Assembly: GCA_007570785.1 (NCBI GenBank)
Contig: ML664199.1
Location: 20,592,597-20,656,596 of the forward strand
DNA: 64,000 bases
Origin: Antilocapra americana
Taxonomy: Eukaryota > Chordata > Mammalia > Artiodactyla > Antilocapridae
Direction of reading: 5' to 3'
Of this stretch, positions 13,176 to 26,321 are shown piece after piece. The notes below the pieces were generated by a model. That model did no database searches. It worked only from the letters and a program-made list of their open reading frames with translations, and was not told the DNA's origin. Both the position numbers and the translations under genes were made by a program. Position 1 is the stretch's first letter. The number at the start of each line of letters is the position of its first letter.

Positions 13176-15627
13176 GGCAACTACCATTACAGGAAAATTT
13201 AGGAAGTCACTCTGCATGCCCAGGGAAAGGTGCAGGCTCGAAAAAGACCAAAAAGACCCTAAGTTTACACATCAGGCTGATCCTGGACAAGAAGATGGCT
13301 TACAACAATCAAAAACACACATGCACCAAATAAAAAAATTGATGAAAAACAGGACAGATTTTGATCTTTCCTCTCTGGGGAGAGGGCACAATCCAATTTC
13401 TATAGTTACCACATTATATGATTAAAATTTCCAGTTTTCAACTACAACAAAACCACAGGGCATCAAAAACAAAACAAAGTGTAGCCATGACTCAAAGGAA
13501 AAAAATAACCGAAAAAACAAACAGGTTCCAAAAATAGACCTAAGAGTATCTCTACTAGACAAAAAAATTGAAACAACTGATACATACACTTTAAAGTAAG
13601 ATGTAGAGAAAGTCAAGACAACAATGTATAAAAAGTACAGAAAAATAAAACCTTCAAAAAACATAAAAAGAAAATAACAATACCTAAAATGAAAAATTCA
13701 CTAAGAGAATCCAAAGATGAGTTTGAACAGGCAAAAACAATCTGTGAACATAGTCAGAACAACAGAAGTTATTATGTCTGAGAAGTAGGAAGAAAAAAAG
13801 ATAGAAGAAAAGTGCACAGAGTTTAAGGAAAATGTACAACACCATCAAGTTAACCAATATATGGATTGTGGGATCCCAGAAGAAGAAGAGAAAATGGCAG
13901 AGAGAATATTTGAAGAAATAATGACTAAAAAAATCCCCAAATTTGGTGAAATATATAAATATACACATCAAAGAAGCTCAATGACTCCAAGAGATCCACA
14001 AAGACACATTAAAATCAAGCTTGCAAAAGATAGAGAGCCTTCAAAGAGACTGAGATGTGACTCATCACATACAAGGGATTCTCAAAAACTATCAGCAGCC
14101 TTCTCATCAGGAATCTAATGACCAGAAAACAGTGGATGATATATTCAAAGAGCTAAAAATTTTTTAAAAAGTCACAAAAAATCCTAAAGCTGGCAAAATT
14201 ATCCATCAATGTAGTGAGAAATGAAGCCATCCCCAGATATACAAAAAGAGTCTGCTACCATTAGACCTGTCCTTCAAGGAATGTTAAAAAAAAAAAAAAG
14301 TCTTGTAACTTGAAATGAAAGGACACTAGACAGTAACATGAAGCCCTATGAAGATTTAAAGATCTTAGTAAAGGTAAATACAAGAGGCAAATAATAAAAG
14401 CTAGTATTATAATAAAAATGATTTTTAACTCCACTCTTTTTGTTCATGATTTAAGAGTTTAACATATGTTTTAAAACTAAGAATTATTCTGCTCAAAGCT
14501 AATGTAACAGGAACTTTGGTTTGTAACTTCACATTTCATTTCCTACATAATTTAAGGGACAAATGCATTTAAAAGAATTATTAGTTTATGGTTTTGAACA
14601 CACTATGTAAATACTTAATTTTTGACAATTGATAAGGGTCGGTATAGAGCTGTAAAGGACCAAAGTTTGTGTATTATTGAAGTTAAGCTGGTATAAATCA
14701 GAGGATTATAACTTCAGGATGTTAAATGTAATCCTGACAGTATAATTATAGAATATCCAGGACAATATATGACAAAAGGAATTTAAATGTTTAACCTCCA
14801 AAACAATCAGTTGAACTCTAAAGCAGTAATGCTAGAAATAAGGGAAAAAATAACTATAAGCCATATGAAAACAGTAGCAAAATGACAGATTAAGTGCCTC
14901 CTTATCAGTATTAAACTATAAATGTAAATGGACTAAACTACATGCTCTCAATAACATTCTCACTTTAGATCCACAGACACAAATGAGCTGAAACTGAAAG
15001 ACACGTAAACAATCACCAAAAGAGAACAGGAGTGGCTATACTAATATCAGACAAAATAGACTTTAAATCAAAATCAAAATAGATTATAAGAAACAAAGAA
15101 GAATATTATGTATTAATAAAAGGTTCTATACAGCACAAATGTATAAGAATTACAAACTTTCATGCAGCTCATAACAGCTACCAAAACATGAAACAAAAAT
15201 TAATAGAACTGAAGAGAAATAGTTGTACAATAATACTTGGAAGACATCAATACCCTACTCTCAATATCAGAACAACCAGAAAGATATATAAGGAAACAGA
15301 GTACTTGAACAACATAACAAACCAACAAGATCTAACAAACATATACTGAATACTCCACAAAGTAACAAAAGTACATATTTCCTAAATGCACATGGAATAT
15401 TTTACAGAACATATCATGTTCCAGGCTACAAAATATATATGAATACATCTGAAAAGACAGACACCATATAAAGTATCTTTTCCAACCACAACTGGATGTA
15501 GTTATAAATCAGTAATAGAAAGAAAACTGGAAAACCCACAAATTTATGGAAATTGAACAACATACTCTTAATCAATGGATCAAATAAGGTATCACAGATC
15601 ATCAGAAAATTAATTGTTGCTGTTTTT

Positions 15628-15801
15628 TAGACCTATGGACTGTAGCCCACCAGTCTTCTCTGTCTGTGGAATTTCCCAGGCGAGAATACTGGAGTGGGTT
15701 GCTATTTCCTTCCGGAGGGGATTTTCCCAGCCCAGGGATCGAACTCATGCCTCCTGAATTGGCAGGGAGATTCTTTACCACTGAGCCACCAGGGAGCCCG
15801 A
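15628..15801 (-). mobile_element. Bov-tA SINE inside old L1M
   Basis: Antisense Bov-tA: Bov-A words atggactgtagcccacc and gaatactggagtgggt precede the tRNA head (gggatcgaactcatg as inverted B box; gccaccagggagccc as the start). It interrupts L1M ORF2. Confidence 0.85.
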
Positions 15802-16007
15802 TTAGAAAAAAACTAAAGAGACAAAAAATGAAAACAAAGCATTTAAAACGTACAGAGTGTAGTCAAATTAGTAGTAAAGAGGATATTTATAGCTATAAAC
15901 ACATACATTAAAAAACAAGAAAAACAGTTCACCATCAACAACCTAACTTTACAACTAAAGAACCAAACTAAACTCAAAGCTAGCAGAAAGAAAGAAGGAC
16001 TAGAGAA

Positions 16008-16082
16008 GACAGGGAAGCCTTGAGTGCTGCAGTCCATGGGGTCGCAGAGAGTTGGACATGACTTACTGACTGAACAACAACC
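16008..16082 (+). mobile_element. BovB 3'-end stub inside old L1M
   Basis: The sequence gacagggaagccttgagtgc, then gtccatggggtcgc and ggacatgacttactgactg, matches the BovB terminal sequence. Old L1M sequence continues on both sides. Confidence 0.75.
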
Positions 16083-19000
16083 ACAACCACCAATACTTTT
16101 CAGACTTCTCCAGAAAACTGATAAGGGTGAAATACTTCCTAACTAAATTTTAGGTAAGTATAAAGAGGCTATCTTTACTCTGATACTAAAACCCCAAGAA
16201 AACTAAAAACCATGATCCCTTTTGAATACTGATAAATGAAAAATCATCAACAAAATACCAAATTTAGCAGCATATTAAAAAAGATTACACACAGAGATCA
16301 GGTGGGATTTATTCCTGGAATACAAAAATGGTTCAAAATACGCAAATCAATTAGACGTAAACCACTATACTAACGGAATGAAAAAAAATCCATTTAATCA
16401 TCTGAACTGACCCAGAAAAAACACTTGACAATATTTAATACCTTCTCATGATAAAAACTCAACAAAGATCAAAGAAAATTATTGCAACAAAATAAAAGGC
16501 ATATTATAAAAAAGAAAAGCAAACATCAATCAGTGCTCAAAGACTGAAAGCTTTTCGGCTAAGATCAAGAACAAGGCAAGGATACCTACTTTCATCACTT
16601 CTGTTCAACACAGTACTGGAAGTTCTAGCTAGATCAATTAGGCAAGAAAAGGAAATTAAAGCATCCAAATAAGAAAGGAAAAAGTAAATTATCCCTGCTT
16701 GCAGATGATATAAACTTACAGGTAAAAAATCCTAAATGCCACCCCCCCAAAAAATTGTTAGAACTAAGAAACTAATTCAGCAAAGTGACAGGATACCACT
16801 TTGACCACTAGTTGCATTTCCAAACAGCAACAATAAATAACCCAAAATAGTGATTAAGAAAACAATTCCATTTTCAATATCATCAAAACAAAAAACAAAC
16901 AAACAAAAAAACCTTAGTAACTAGCTTAATCAAGAAGGACATAAAATGAAAACACAAATGGTTATTTCACTCCTGAAAAAAATTAACAGAAGACATCAAT
17001 AAAAGAAATCTCAACCCACATTCATGAACTGGAAGACAATGCAATCCTTATCAAAATCCAATGACATTTTTTGGGGGCACAAACAAAAAACCTCATCTTA
17101 AAACTCATATAGAATCTTAAGAGACCCTGTACAGCCATACAGTCTTGAAAAAGAAGAACAAATATGGAGGAAAAAAACAGAAAGGACAAATGGAAATCAC
17201 ATTTTCTGATTTCAAAACTTCTATAAAGCGATAGTAATCAAAACAATGTTGTACTAGCATACAGATAAAATACAAATGGAACATAATAGAGAGCCTAGAA
17301 ATATACACTCATATACATGATCAAATCATTTCTGACAAAGTGTCAAGATCATTCAATGAGAAAAGAACGCCTTGTCAAGTAATGGAGTTAGGAAAACTGG
17401 ATATCAATATGCAAAATAATTAAGTCAGCCCCTTATCTAGTACTATATACAAAAAGTAACTTAAAATGGATCAAAGACATAGATATAAGAGCTGTTTAAG
17501 TATAAAACTCTCAGAAAAAACACAGGGCAGAAGCTCTATGACACTGAATCGGGCAATGATTTCTTCAATATAGCACTAAGGGCATTGGCAACAACAGGAA
17601 AAGTTGGACTTGATCAAAATTTTAAAGTTTTGTGCATCAGAAGACAACAGCAACAGAGTAAAAAGGCAACACACAGAATGGGAGAAAACATTTGCAAATC
17701 ATGTATGTGATAAAGGATAAATATCTAAAATACATAGAGAACTCTTAAAACTCAACAACAAAAACAATTTTAAAACTGGGCAAAGGACTGACTAAGACAT
17801 TTATTGAATGAAGATATAGAAATGGCCAATAAGTACATGAAAAGACACTCAATATCGCTTATGGAAATGTAAGTCAAAACTGTAATAAGATCACTCACAC
17901 TCATTAAGAGAAAGTGTTTTGGAGGATGTGGAGAAACTGAAACTCTTGTACACTGTTGTAGGAATGTAAAATGGTATAGGAGCTCTGGAAAGCAGTATAG
18001 CAGTTTCTCAAAACATTAAAAATAAAATTACCAATTAATTATTGGTAATTTAATTACAAATTAAAAGTGTGAACTCATAGAGCTATATATGCACATCCAT
18101 GTTTACTTGCAGCACTATTTCCATGAGCTAAAATGTGAAAGCAATTTAAATCCATCAATGGAGGAAAGGATATACAAAATGTGGTATATACATGTAATGC
18201 CTATTTTCAATCTTAAAAAGGATAAGAAATTCTGACATATGCTACAACTTGTATGAACCTTGAGCGTATTATGCTAAGTGAAATAAGCCAATCAAAAAAA
18301 GACAAATGCTGCATGATTCCACTTATGTAAGGTACTTAGCATAGTCAAACTATAGAGTCAGAAACTAGAATGGTGGCTGCTAGACGCTGGTGAAGAGGAG
18401 AAGGGGAGTTACAGTTCAGTTTTACAAGATTTGAAGAGTTCTGGAGATGAATGGTAGTGAAGGTAACCAACAACTTGATGAATGTATTTAATACCACTGA
18501 ATTGCACCTTTAAAAATGGTTAAGATAGTAAATTTTGTGTATCTTATCACAAGTTTAAAAAATAATAAAGATGCTAAGAATGCCAGGATAGGCCTTAGAT
18601 ACCATGGCAGCCTGAGCCTGACTGATGAACAAACCCCTGTGGCTGTTTATCCATTTATATCTCTCAGATTGTTAACTCTGAGAAAAACCACGTCTTGTAC
18701 AATGCTACTTAAGACCCTTAGTATTTGGTTCAAATACAATTCTAATATTCTGTGTTAACTGTTCTTAACTTCCTTTACTTTGTATTAAAGTTTTACATAA
18801 TTTAAAAAAATTAAGCCAATCAGGAAAAAGCAAACTAGTCTAGCTTTTTGTTCTAGGTAGGACATACCACAAAAGGGTTCTACTCTACCCTCATCAAAAA
18901 GTTGTCTATATCTAATTGTTATTATTCACACTAAAAACAACAAAATAAGGAAATAAATGTTCACAAAAGTCTTTACTTTCAGAGAACGTCAAGACTAATA

Positions 19001-21229
19001 AAATGTGTATGTTGCTGGCTATCAATGTTACCTTCACAGCCAGAGCCAGGGAACTACATGCTAGCAGGAACATCAGTTAAAAAAAAAAAAATACTGTTCC
19101 ATTGCCTCTGCTATCTACCAACTCCAAAATTCTGGTTTGCTTCATAATATCCATCTGCTAAGTTAGTTTGACTTCTCATATTCAACTTTTTTTTTAGCAC
19201 AAAAAGAGGATGAAACTAAGTATATATAGCTGAGAGTATTAATTAGTGATCATACTTGAATTAGCATCTTTCATATTTGAATTATCATTTCTGTCTTCTG
19301 TCTACTGGAACTTTATTTTTAATATGGGTATCTGTTGATCCAAACGAATGGCTTAAAACATACACACACATACCAATATTCACATATTTTAAAATAGCCC
19401 TTGGATTTTAAAAAAACAGTACAAATAAACATAGTATATTACTTTGCTAGAGTCCCTGACAGTGACAAAACATGAGGTAGAGGATGTTAATAAATTGTGT
19501 TTGTGTTGAAATAAAATTACTTTGCTGATAAGCTAAGACAATCTTTTTTATCCAAAAGCATTTTAAAATATAAATCACAATATTAAGCCATTTGGCGACT
19601 GATACTTCTATATTTTCTTTTACCTAGGACACTTGCTATATAAGAATATTTTGTTTCCTCCAAACTACAGTCCAAGTATTAGTAATACATTAACCAACAA
19701 ACTGTAAGACCAAACAGTATTTCTCAATATTTCTGTTGAGAAATATTGTTACAATGTATATATATATTACTTATATTACATGTTGTTACTTATATTATTT
19801 TGTTACATATGTTACAATGTATAAATAGTCATCTACCACAATCAGAGAGCCTGGTGAGACTGATGGTTGTTTTGTATTAATCATCTCTATTTCATTTTTG
19901 AACACCAGGATACTTCCTGACTATTGCATATAAATGGAAATATTGTCTTTACAGTATATGTAGTTCAACATACAAAGAGAGAGATACCAATTACTTGTCA
20001 TATATGGATGTGGGTGTGTTTACATATACAATTATATAACATAATATAAATGTATATTGAAAGAGGGTTAACTGTGACTAATCCTGACTGTTGTTTCTTG
20101 CCCAGCAGTGTTGGTCCTACTCTCGCCATAAGGGAGCATTTTCTGTTTGCTCAGTAACTTGTAGGCAGAAGCCTAAATAAAAGAGTCTTCTTCAGCAAAT
20201 CTGACCAATCAATCAAAAAGACCTAAAATATTGACATCTGGGGTAATCTATTCTGAGATCTACTCAGGTGACTCTACAAGGAGGTTCAAAACTGACAAGC
20301 CCCCAGTCATGTACTCAGAGCCTTCAAATAGTTTGTAATAGCTGACTTTTAATCATGAGCATATAAGCAAAGATAATAAGAAAAAGCAATTCAAGGAAAC
20401 AGAAACTATTCAGATGGGAAAAAAGATATATATTATTAGTATCTCTGGGGACAAAAGAAGATATATCAAGGAAGTAAACTCTTAGAAATTAAGATGACAG
20501 TATAAAAAAAAACAAAATTCAACAGGAAGATTACCAGAAAACATTGATGAAATTTACCAGAAAGTAAAGCTAATAGGTAACCCCATGTAGATGATTAAGA
20601 GTAGATTTAGACAACTGATGAAAAATTGTGGATTGAGTTTTAAATACACAGAAAACTAAGAAAATGAAATAGACAATTGTTAACTCTAGGTGGTAACAAA
20701 AACTGGGGCACCAAAGGAAAAATAATAATATTGAATACTAATTAACTACATGGTTTATCTCTGCATAGTTATACATATATGCTCACCATAATAATGTAAA
20801 CAGAATATTGATAATCAAAATTACAAGATAATTAACTGAGAAGAAAAAGAACACAGGAAGTATTCATATGTGTTTGGAGTGGGGGAAAAGCAGAAGAAAT
20901 AGCAAAATGAAATATCAAATTCCTCATTATCTACAGTGGGAAGTTAACAGATAATGACCAAACCAAACCAATAAACAAAAGGTAGTATAATTACAAAAGC
21001 ATGTAATAATATAAATTACATTACAACACCAAAAAGGATCAGCTAACAATTAAAAGTGGCTGGCTCTGGAGAAGGAAAAAAGGTGAGGAGGATGCTAGGT
21101 CATGCTGTTTTGTCTGAAAAGAAAACAAACAACAGCAACAACCAAAAAAACCTTGTAAATCTAACTCTTTAAACTATGTTCATACACAACTTTTATCAGA
21201 GTATACACTTTAAAAAAAATCAATAGCTT

Positions 21230-21560
21230 GCCCACATTATAAACTAGAAAACACAATTAAAAAAAGACCAATTAGGCAATAACAACAAAAACTATATTAT
21301 AATTAGGAATAAACTCAACAAAAATGTACAAGATGTGGACTAAGAAACTATAGCTACTTAACTGGGGGGCCTAAATAAATGTAGAGATAATCAGTTCCTA
21401 GACTGTGAATCCAATTATAACTAAAAACTAAATTATTCTAAAGATTATCTGGAATAATAAATGCACAGCATTATCAACAATATCTCAAAAAAATGAAATA
21501 TTTTGTTAAGTGGTAAGCACAGGTTCAGATTAACCAGTGACATTCCAACTCTATAAATGA
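21230..21560 (+). mobile_element. L1M ORF2 remnant
   Basis: The words aattaggaataaactcaaca, cctaaataaatgtagagata and ctggaataataaatgc follow the order of the L1 ORF2 region downstream of the RT core, strongly diverged. Confidence 0.5.
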
Positions 21561-22039
21561 AGGCATTAAAGGTGATTTCACATTTTTAAAATTTTGCTTG
21601 CTTGTATTTTCTCTCTTTTTGTGAAGAGTCAATGTAGGGGTACTTTTAAAATACATGTTATTTTAAAAAAAAGAAAGAGAAGCAGTTAGTAAGTTACTGA
21701 GTTCAACAGGATACCATATCACACAGGTCAGTCATATCACAAAATCTTAATAATGAACTAAGTTTCTTTTTTTTTGATTCCTGTGATGTCTTTTCATCCA
21801 TACCACTGTAGCAGCAATAAGATGGCCAAGAAAACAAAACTATTTTAATTAACCAATTAAAGACTGAACAAAAATCCAGTTCTATGAATTCTCCAACAAG
21901 GACAGCAGAGAAAAAATGGAAAGATAATCCAGTAGCTCAAAAGAGGAGACTATCCTTAGGGTCCATACAGTATGATACTGAGTGTTCTACCATTCTGTTT
22001 GTTTTAAACCAAATTTATTTTCTTAAGATCTCTTAGAAA

Positions 22040-22200
22040 AAGTTCACTATTTCCATATACATACGAACTGAGGCAAAGAACAGCCTTGTGATCTGTTTAA
22101 GATTATACGATTAAGTCAATGGCTGAACTATAAACAGAAGCAAAGATACCCAACTGCTAGTCTGCTGCTCTAACTAACGGATCATGCTCCCTGCTATGTA
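22040..22200 (-). repeat. MIR SINE
   Basis: The segment contains an antisense MIR core: aactgaggcaaagaacag, then a diverged version of the conserved core ending aagtcaatggctgaac, and gctgctctaac near the head. Confidence 0.55.
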
Positions 22201-22506
22201 ACAGAACTGTTTTCCTTTAATTACAATTTCTTCATTCACCATCAGATTATCAGCCACAGGCTTTACCATTAGTTTTGCTCTTCTTATATTCATGGCATTA
22301 CTCCCAAGAATATGAGATTTACATGATAAAAAAAATATAATGACCACTGTTTACTATATGATATCCAATCTCTGAAAATTCCAGTCAGCATGATGAGGTT
22401 GGTTCACTGAAAGGTACAACTTTAGCATTTATTTTGGGTTGATCAGAGACCTGGAGAAAGGTAACTTTGTTTTTACAGAATCACTAATGTCAATGCACTT
22501 AAAATC

Positions 22507-22850
22507 TTACATTAGAGCATCCTCAGAAAACTGACTGGGTAAACAAAGTGGATACGTGAAAAGAGGTGTGCAGTCACTTGCCTTTGAGAAGCACTCTGTG
22601 TTTCTTTGGCACCTAGCACGGCAGCAGTAGAAGCAGCAGCCTTGCCCTTGGTGCTCATTTCTTACCACTCTAAACGCCTCCTCGGAGCCAGAATACACTG
22701 GCTGTTGCTGCTCATGCTGTGAGACACCTGCACTGGCTACTGGGCTTGTCATGACGCACAAAACCCCACCATCTTCAGCTTGACATTGTGCAAGTTATAA
22801 TTATTCATCCAAATGAATATGTCAGAGCAGCAGCAGCAGACCTCTCATCA
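22507..22850 (-). other. Unassigned GC-richer patch with an open frame
   Basis: On the minus strand, bases 22761-22507 are open for 84 codons (starting MCVMTSPVASAGVSQHEQQQ). The stretch has higher GC than its surroundings and short CAG runs (22830-22841 on the plus strand). A donor-like gtggtaagaaatg occurs near 22665. I do not recognise the product. It could be a decayed processed pseudogene, an alternative exon or chance. It is not part of the known FANCL coding sequence. Confidence 0.35.
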
Positions 22851-23879
22851 GAGCAAAAGAAAAATACATCAAAACATTATCAACCCAGCAGGAAGACAGG
22901 GACCATAAGGAAAATTACCCATTTTTAATATGGATGCCACAAAGTCATGCCTATTATTTTACAGAAAGAAAGGGAAATAAAGATCTTCTAAGTTTAAAGT
23001 CCAGAAACATTGAATCCAACATTGAAATGTACAAAAAGGAGACAGGGAATTTTTTAAAATCAATTATCTGGCACCTGTTTACAATCTTTTAAATGTAAGT
23101 TTGCTGTTAGACTATAATACTACAATTCTTTAAGAACCACAACTGTTTAAAAATTGTTTAAAAAAAGTAAAAAGATAGTAACACCATAAGCAGAATCGTT
23201 TCCAATAGGTCAATGAAAAAATATCACACACAGCAAAGAAGTTTGATGTTGCTTCACACTTTAAAAACATAAACTAACATTGCCAACACTTATATCATGT
23301 CTAAAACACTCAAGAGTTCATCTGGAAATACCAGCAAAATGCTTAACAATGTACAGCTAAACTCTTAACAATGGACAATTTTAGTAGTATATGGAAATGA
23401 AAAATAAAATCACCCCAGACCTCCACAAATGAAGATGCATCAAAATTCTATAAGCATATATAAAAAAGGCAAGTGTAAATATAATTCCTATCTCAAACTC
23501 AAATGTGAAAAAAGTATAACTCTTACAATAAACTTTCAATAAATATCTTTTTAAAACAAGATACAAAAAATTTTCTCATTCAGGACACATAAAGCAGAAA
23601 TCACAACAAAGAGACTGATAAATGTGACCACACTGAATATTAAACTTCTGGTTGACAAAATATATCAAAGTTAAAAAACATGCCACAGGAATAAGACACT
23701 TATATCCCATATAACCAACACATAATTAGTATCCAAAGTATGTAAGAAATGCTTATAATAAAAGACAAAAATTTAAGTAGGCAAAGATTATACACACAAC
23801 AATAAAGAGCATCAGTTCTTGATAGCAATTAAGATCTGAGTAAAATCAGACGGACTCAGAAAGGATGTGGGAAAGTAGA

Positions 23880-24360
23880 AATTACTATAAATTGCTGGGT
23901 AGGAGTACAAAGCTATACAACCAATTTGGGAAGATAACTTGGCAATGTTTAGTAATCTCAAAGAGGTACACTCCTTACAATCCAGCATTTTCACTTCAAA
24001 GCATAAACCATACTAAAAGTCTCACATGTATAAAAGGAAACATGGAAAGATGTTTATGGCAGCACTGGTTAGTAAGAAATTGTGCAAGAAATTGTGAACA
24101 ACCATATCAGTAGGACATTGAATAAAGTAACTGGTGGATTCATACATTGAAATGATAGAAAGCATTTAAACTGTACTATACAGGCACAGATCACGGGTAA
24201 ATCTCAGAAACAATGTTGTTTAAAAAAGGCTGCAAATACAATAGAATATGGCATAAATAAATATAGCAAAAGAGTATGCAAGGATAGCATACATATCAAT
24301 TCCAGGCAAAAGATTTTCCTCTAGAAAGGGAAAGAAAGGAAAGGAGAGAAGAAAAAGAGG
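23880..24360 (+). mobile_element. L1ME-type ORF2 end remnant
   Basis: The words atgtttatggcagcactgg, gtggattcatacattgaaat and gtaaatctcagaaacaatgt follow the 3' end of ORF2 in old L1ME elements. Confidence 0.55.
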
Positions 24361-24634
24361 AGTAAAATTTTTAAGTCCCAGAATATTTTATTCCTAAAAG
24401 AGAGCCAAAAAGATATCTGGAACAAATGTGATAAATATTAAACATGTCAAATTTGAGTTGTGGTTAAAATGATGTCTAAATTTTCATCTGTACTATACTA
24501 AGAATTTTGATATGTTCTTTTAATTAAAAACAAAGATGCAATTCCAGTTACTACTAATTAATTTTGTATTCTTAGAACTAATACAAAATAGAAAACCTGA
24601 CATATGACACAATTAAATCTAAATCTGGATTTGA

Positions 24635-24780
24635 ATTAATATCATAAACACTTATTCCATGCTTATATGTGCAAAGCACTGAGCTGGTGTTAAGTAGGGA
24701 AACAAAATTTAGAAGAAATTGCTCTTAAGATTTTGTAGTGTTAGAGTCACAAACTAATTCTGTTAAATGGCAGGATAAGG
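24635..24780 (+). repeat. L2/MIR-like segment
   Basis: The words acacttattccatgcttata and gcaaagcactgagctggtgt resemble the L2 phrase for growing lists of 'last-in-sequence' repeats. Weak. Confidence 0.35.
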
Positions 24781-26252
24781 TAACTGCAAAACAGTCCTTT
24801 TGTGGAGATGCAAACTTCTTCACAGATTAAAGTCTGGGGAAAACTTGCATGATTAAACATGTTAAAAAAAAAAAACTAGGAAACTCATCAAAAACATTCT
24901 TCAACTTTGGGATTTTGATAAATATTAAATTATAATCTAGAGATAACATATGGAAAGAGTAATACAATCTGGGTACAATGTTATCTCATGATCTCACATA
25001 ATACATTTATAGAGGCAAACTGAAAATGTATATTCATATTTTTCAAAAACTATGCAACTTATGTACAATTCCAATTCTTTAAAAAAAAACAACACAGTAT
25101 TTCTTATGTATTTATAACACATATCACAATACCAAAAGCAAATAATAGTGTTTTTCGTCACCTATATTTTGCTGTTTTCTTGATTTCCACTGGAAGGAGG
25201 GAGACTGTTTTGTTTTTAAAGAAGAAAATGACAAAAATATATTTTAAATGTAGATGGTATAATTTAATATTTGAAATCTCATAAGACAGTAAGACAAAAT
25301 GCTGTTAGGCTTTGTTTTTTTTTAAACTAACAAGATGATTACTTTATATATTAGAATTTTAAATGTAAGCATAAATTTTCACTTGAACCTACCAAAATTT
25401 CATAACAAAAATAAGGGTAGCTTCTACTCAGAGAGTATTTGTTAAATGTCACTAGGAATTTTTTTCACTTTGCCTAAGAATAGAATGATTCTCTTCATTT
25501 TGGTATTGATTTACTTGGTGAGACATTAGATTACCTGTCATTAGATTTTTCTTTGACTCCAACCACCATCCTGCCAGATCTTTAAAAGTCATACATGTCA
25601 ATGCTGATGACAGAACTATTGATAATCATACCACATTTTATCTACATAATGGTACAATTTACAGTGCACTCCTAAATACATTAACTTGCTAGATATCACC
25701 ATGTATTAAGAAATTAAATTGACAGGAACAGGAGAAAGAATCAAAGTAAAAATATTCCAAAGCACGTGCAAAAAGAATATAGTATAAGTTCAAGGATGAA
25801 CTAAGGACAAACACTTTAAAACAAAAACTGAATAGAAATGGCAGGATTTATATTTTCAGTCATAACTCATTCTCTGAAAAAGATTCTCTGATATTATGTC
25901 TGAAAATTTCACCCAATTTTTAACCTACTGCTCACTGCTTTATAAAAGAGCTCCTTAGGATTTAAAATTAAAGTACACTTTCTGTCAAAGAGCTTTTTCA
26001 TGTTTATTTAAAATGAACCATAAAGATCTAAAGGCTGAATGGTGTGTCTGTGTGTGTTTGTTTGGAGGATGGGGAAGGAGGCGGGGAGAGAGTCAGAGGG
26101 CAGGGAGAGTGGACATCAACTGCTAGGAAATATGAAAGCAACGCTCTCAAAATCCTGTTTATAAATAAATGTTTAAAGAAAATTGAAAAAACCACTTTAT
26201 AATGGCCACTTAAAATGCTTTTTAGCTACTTAAAATAAATTTAAGAATTTAC

Positions 26253-26321
26253 CTGTGGTGTCCAGGAAACAGAAAATGGAACAGGAAAATCCACAACACA
26301 ATCTGGTGATTCTGCAGGGTA
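26253..26321 (-). CDS. FANCL: FANCL internal coding exon (probable exon 7)
   Basis: This 69-bp minus-strand exon has 23 codons and begins YPAESPDCVVDFPVPF, ending SVSWTPQ. It is phase 0 at both ends. The acceptor is tttttatag and the donor is gtaaatt. It encodes about residues 158-180 of the UBC-RWD domain. From memory, human FANCL reads PDYFVDFPVPFCASW here, so the segment shows several substitutions (Y to C, F to V, C to S, A to V) while keeping the YPAESPD and DFPVPF cores. The neighbouring exons join in frame on both sides. The match rests on recognition, not an alignment run. Confidence 0.92.

Larger units (their letters stand above)
13400..18575 (+). mobile_element. Old L1M-type LINE, long but decayed
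   Basis: Plus-strand L1-like sequence runs for about 5 kb. There is an ORF1-like piece at 13861-14118 (IPEEEEKMAERIFEEIMTKK and PRDPQRHIKIKLAKDRE). Endonuclease-region words lie near 15030-15065 (caggagtggctatactaata), RT-region words near 16290-16720 (a degenerate LADD near 16701), and the C-terminal region at 17460-18000. A 3' UTR ends near 18575. It is interrupted by the Bov-tA at 15628 and the BovB stub at 16008. The 13400-14400 part also resembles HAL1-type elements, so it may be a composite. Confidence 0.7.
237..26252 (-). other. FANCL: FANCL intron 7 (26.0 kb), with repeats
   Basis: This intron lies between the exons at 26253-26321 and 86-236. Recognised contents are an L1M 3' remnant (about 2500-2800), a 5'-inverted L1_BT (5473-8912), an old L1M piece (10055-10745), a Bov-A SINE fragment (10748-10873), L1M remnants (about 12590-13175), a long L1M (13400-18575) with a Bov-tA and a BovB 3' stub, an L1M piece (21230-21560), a MIR (22040-22200), an L1ME piece (23880-24360) and an L2-like stretch (about 24635-24780). 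In 300-2450, 2800-5455, 8930-10020, 10880-12050, 18600-20300 and 24800-26250 I see AT-rich, A/T-run-bearing intron with no gene or repeat that I can name. Segment 9390-9800 is more GC-rich and may be an old repeat, not identified. Confidence 0.75.
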
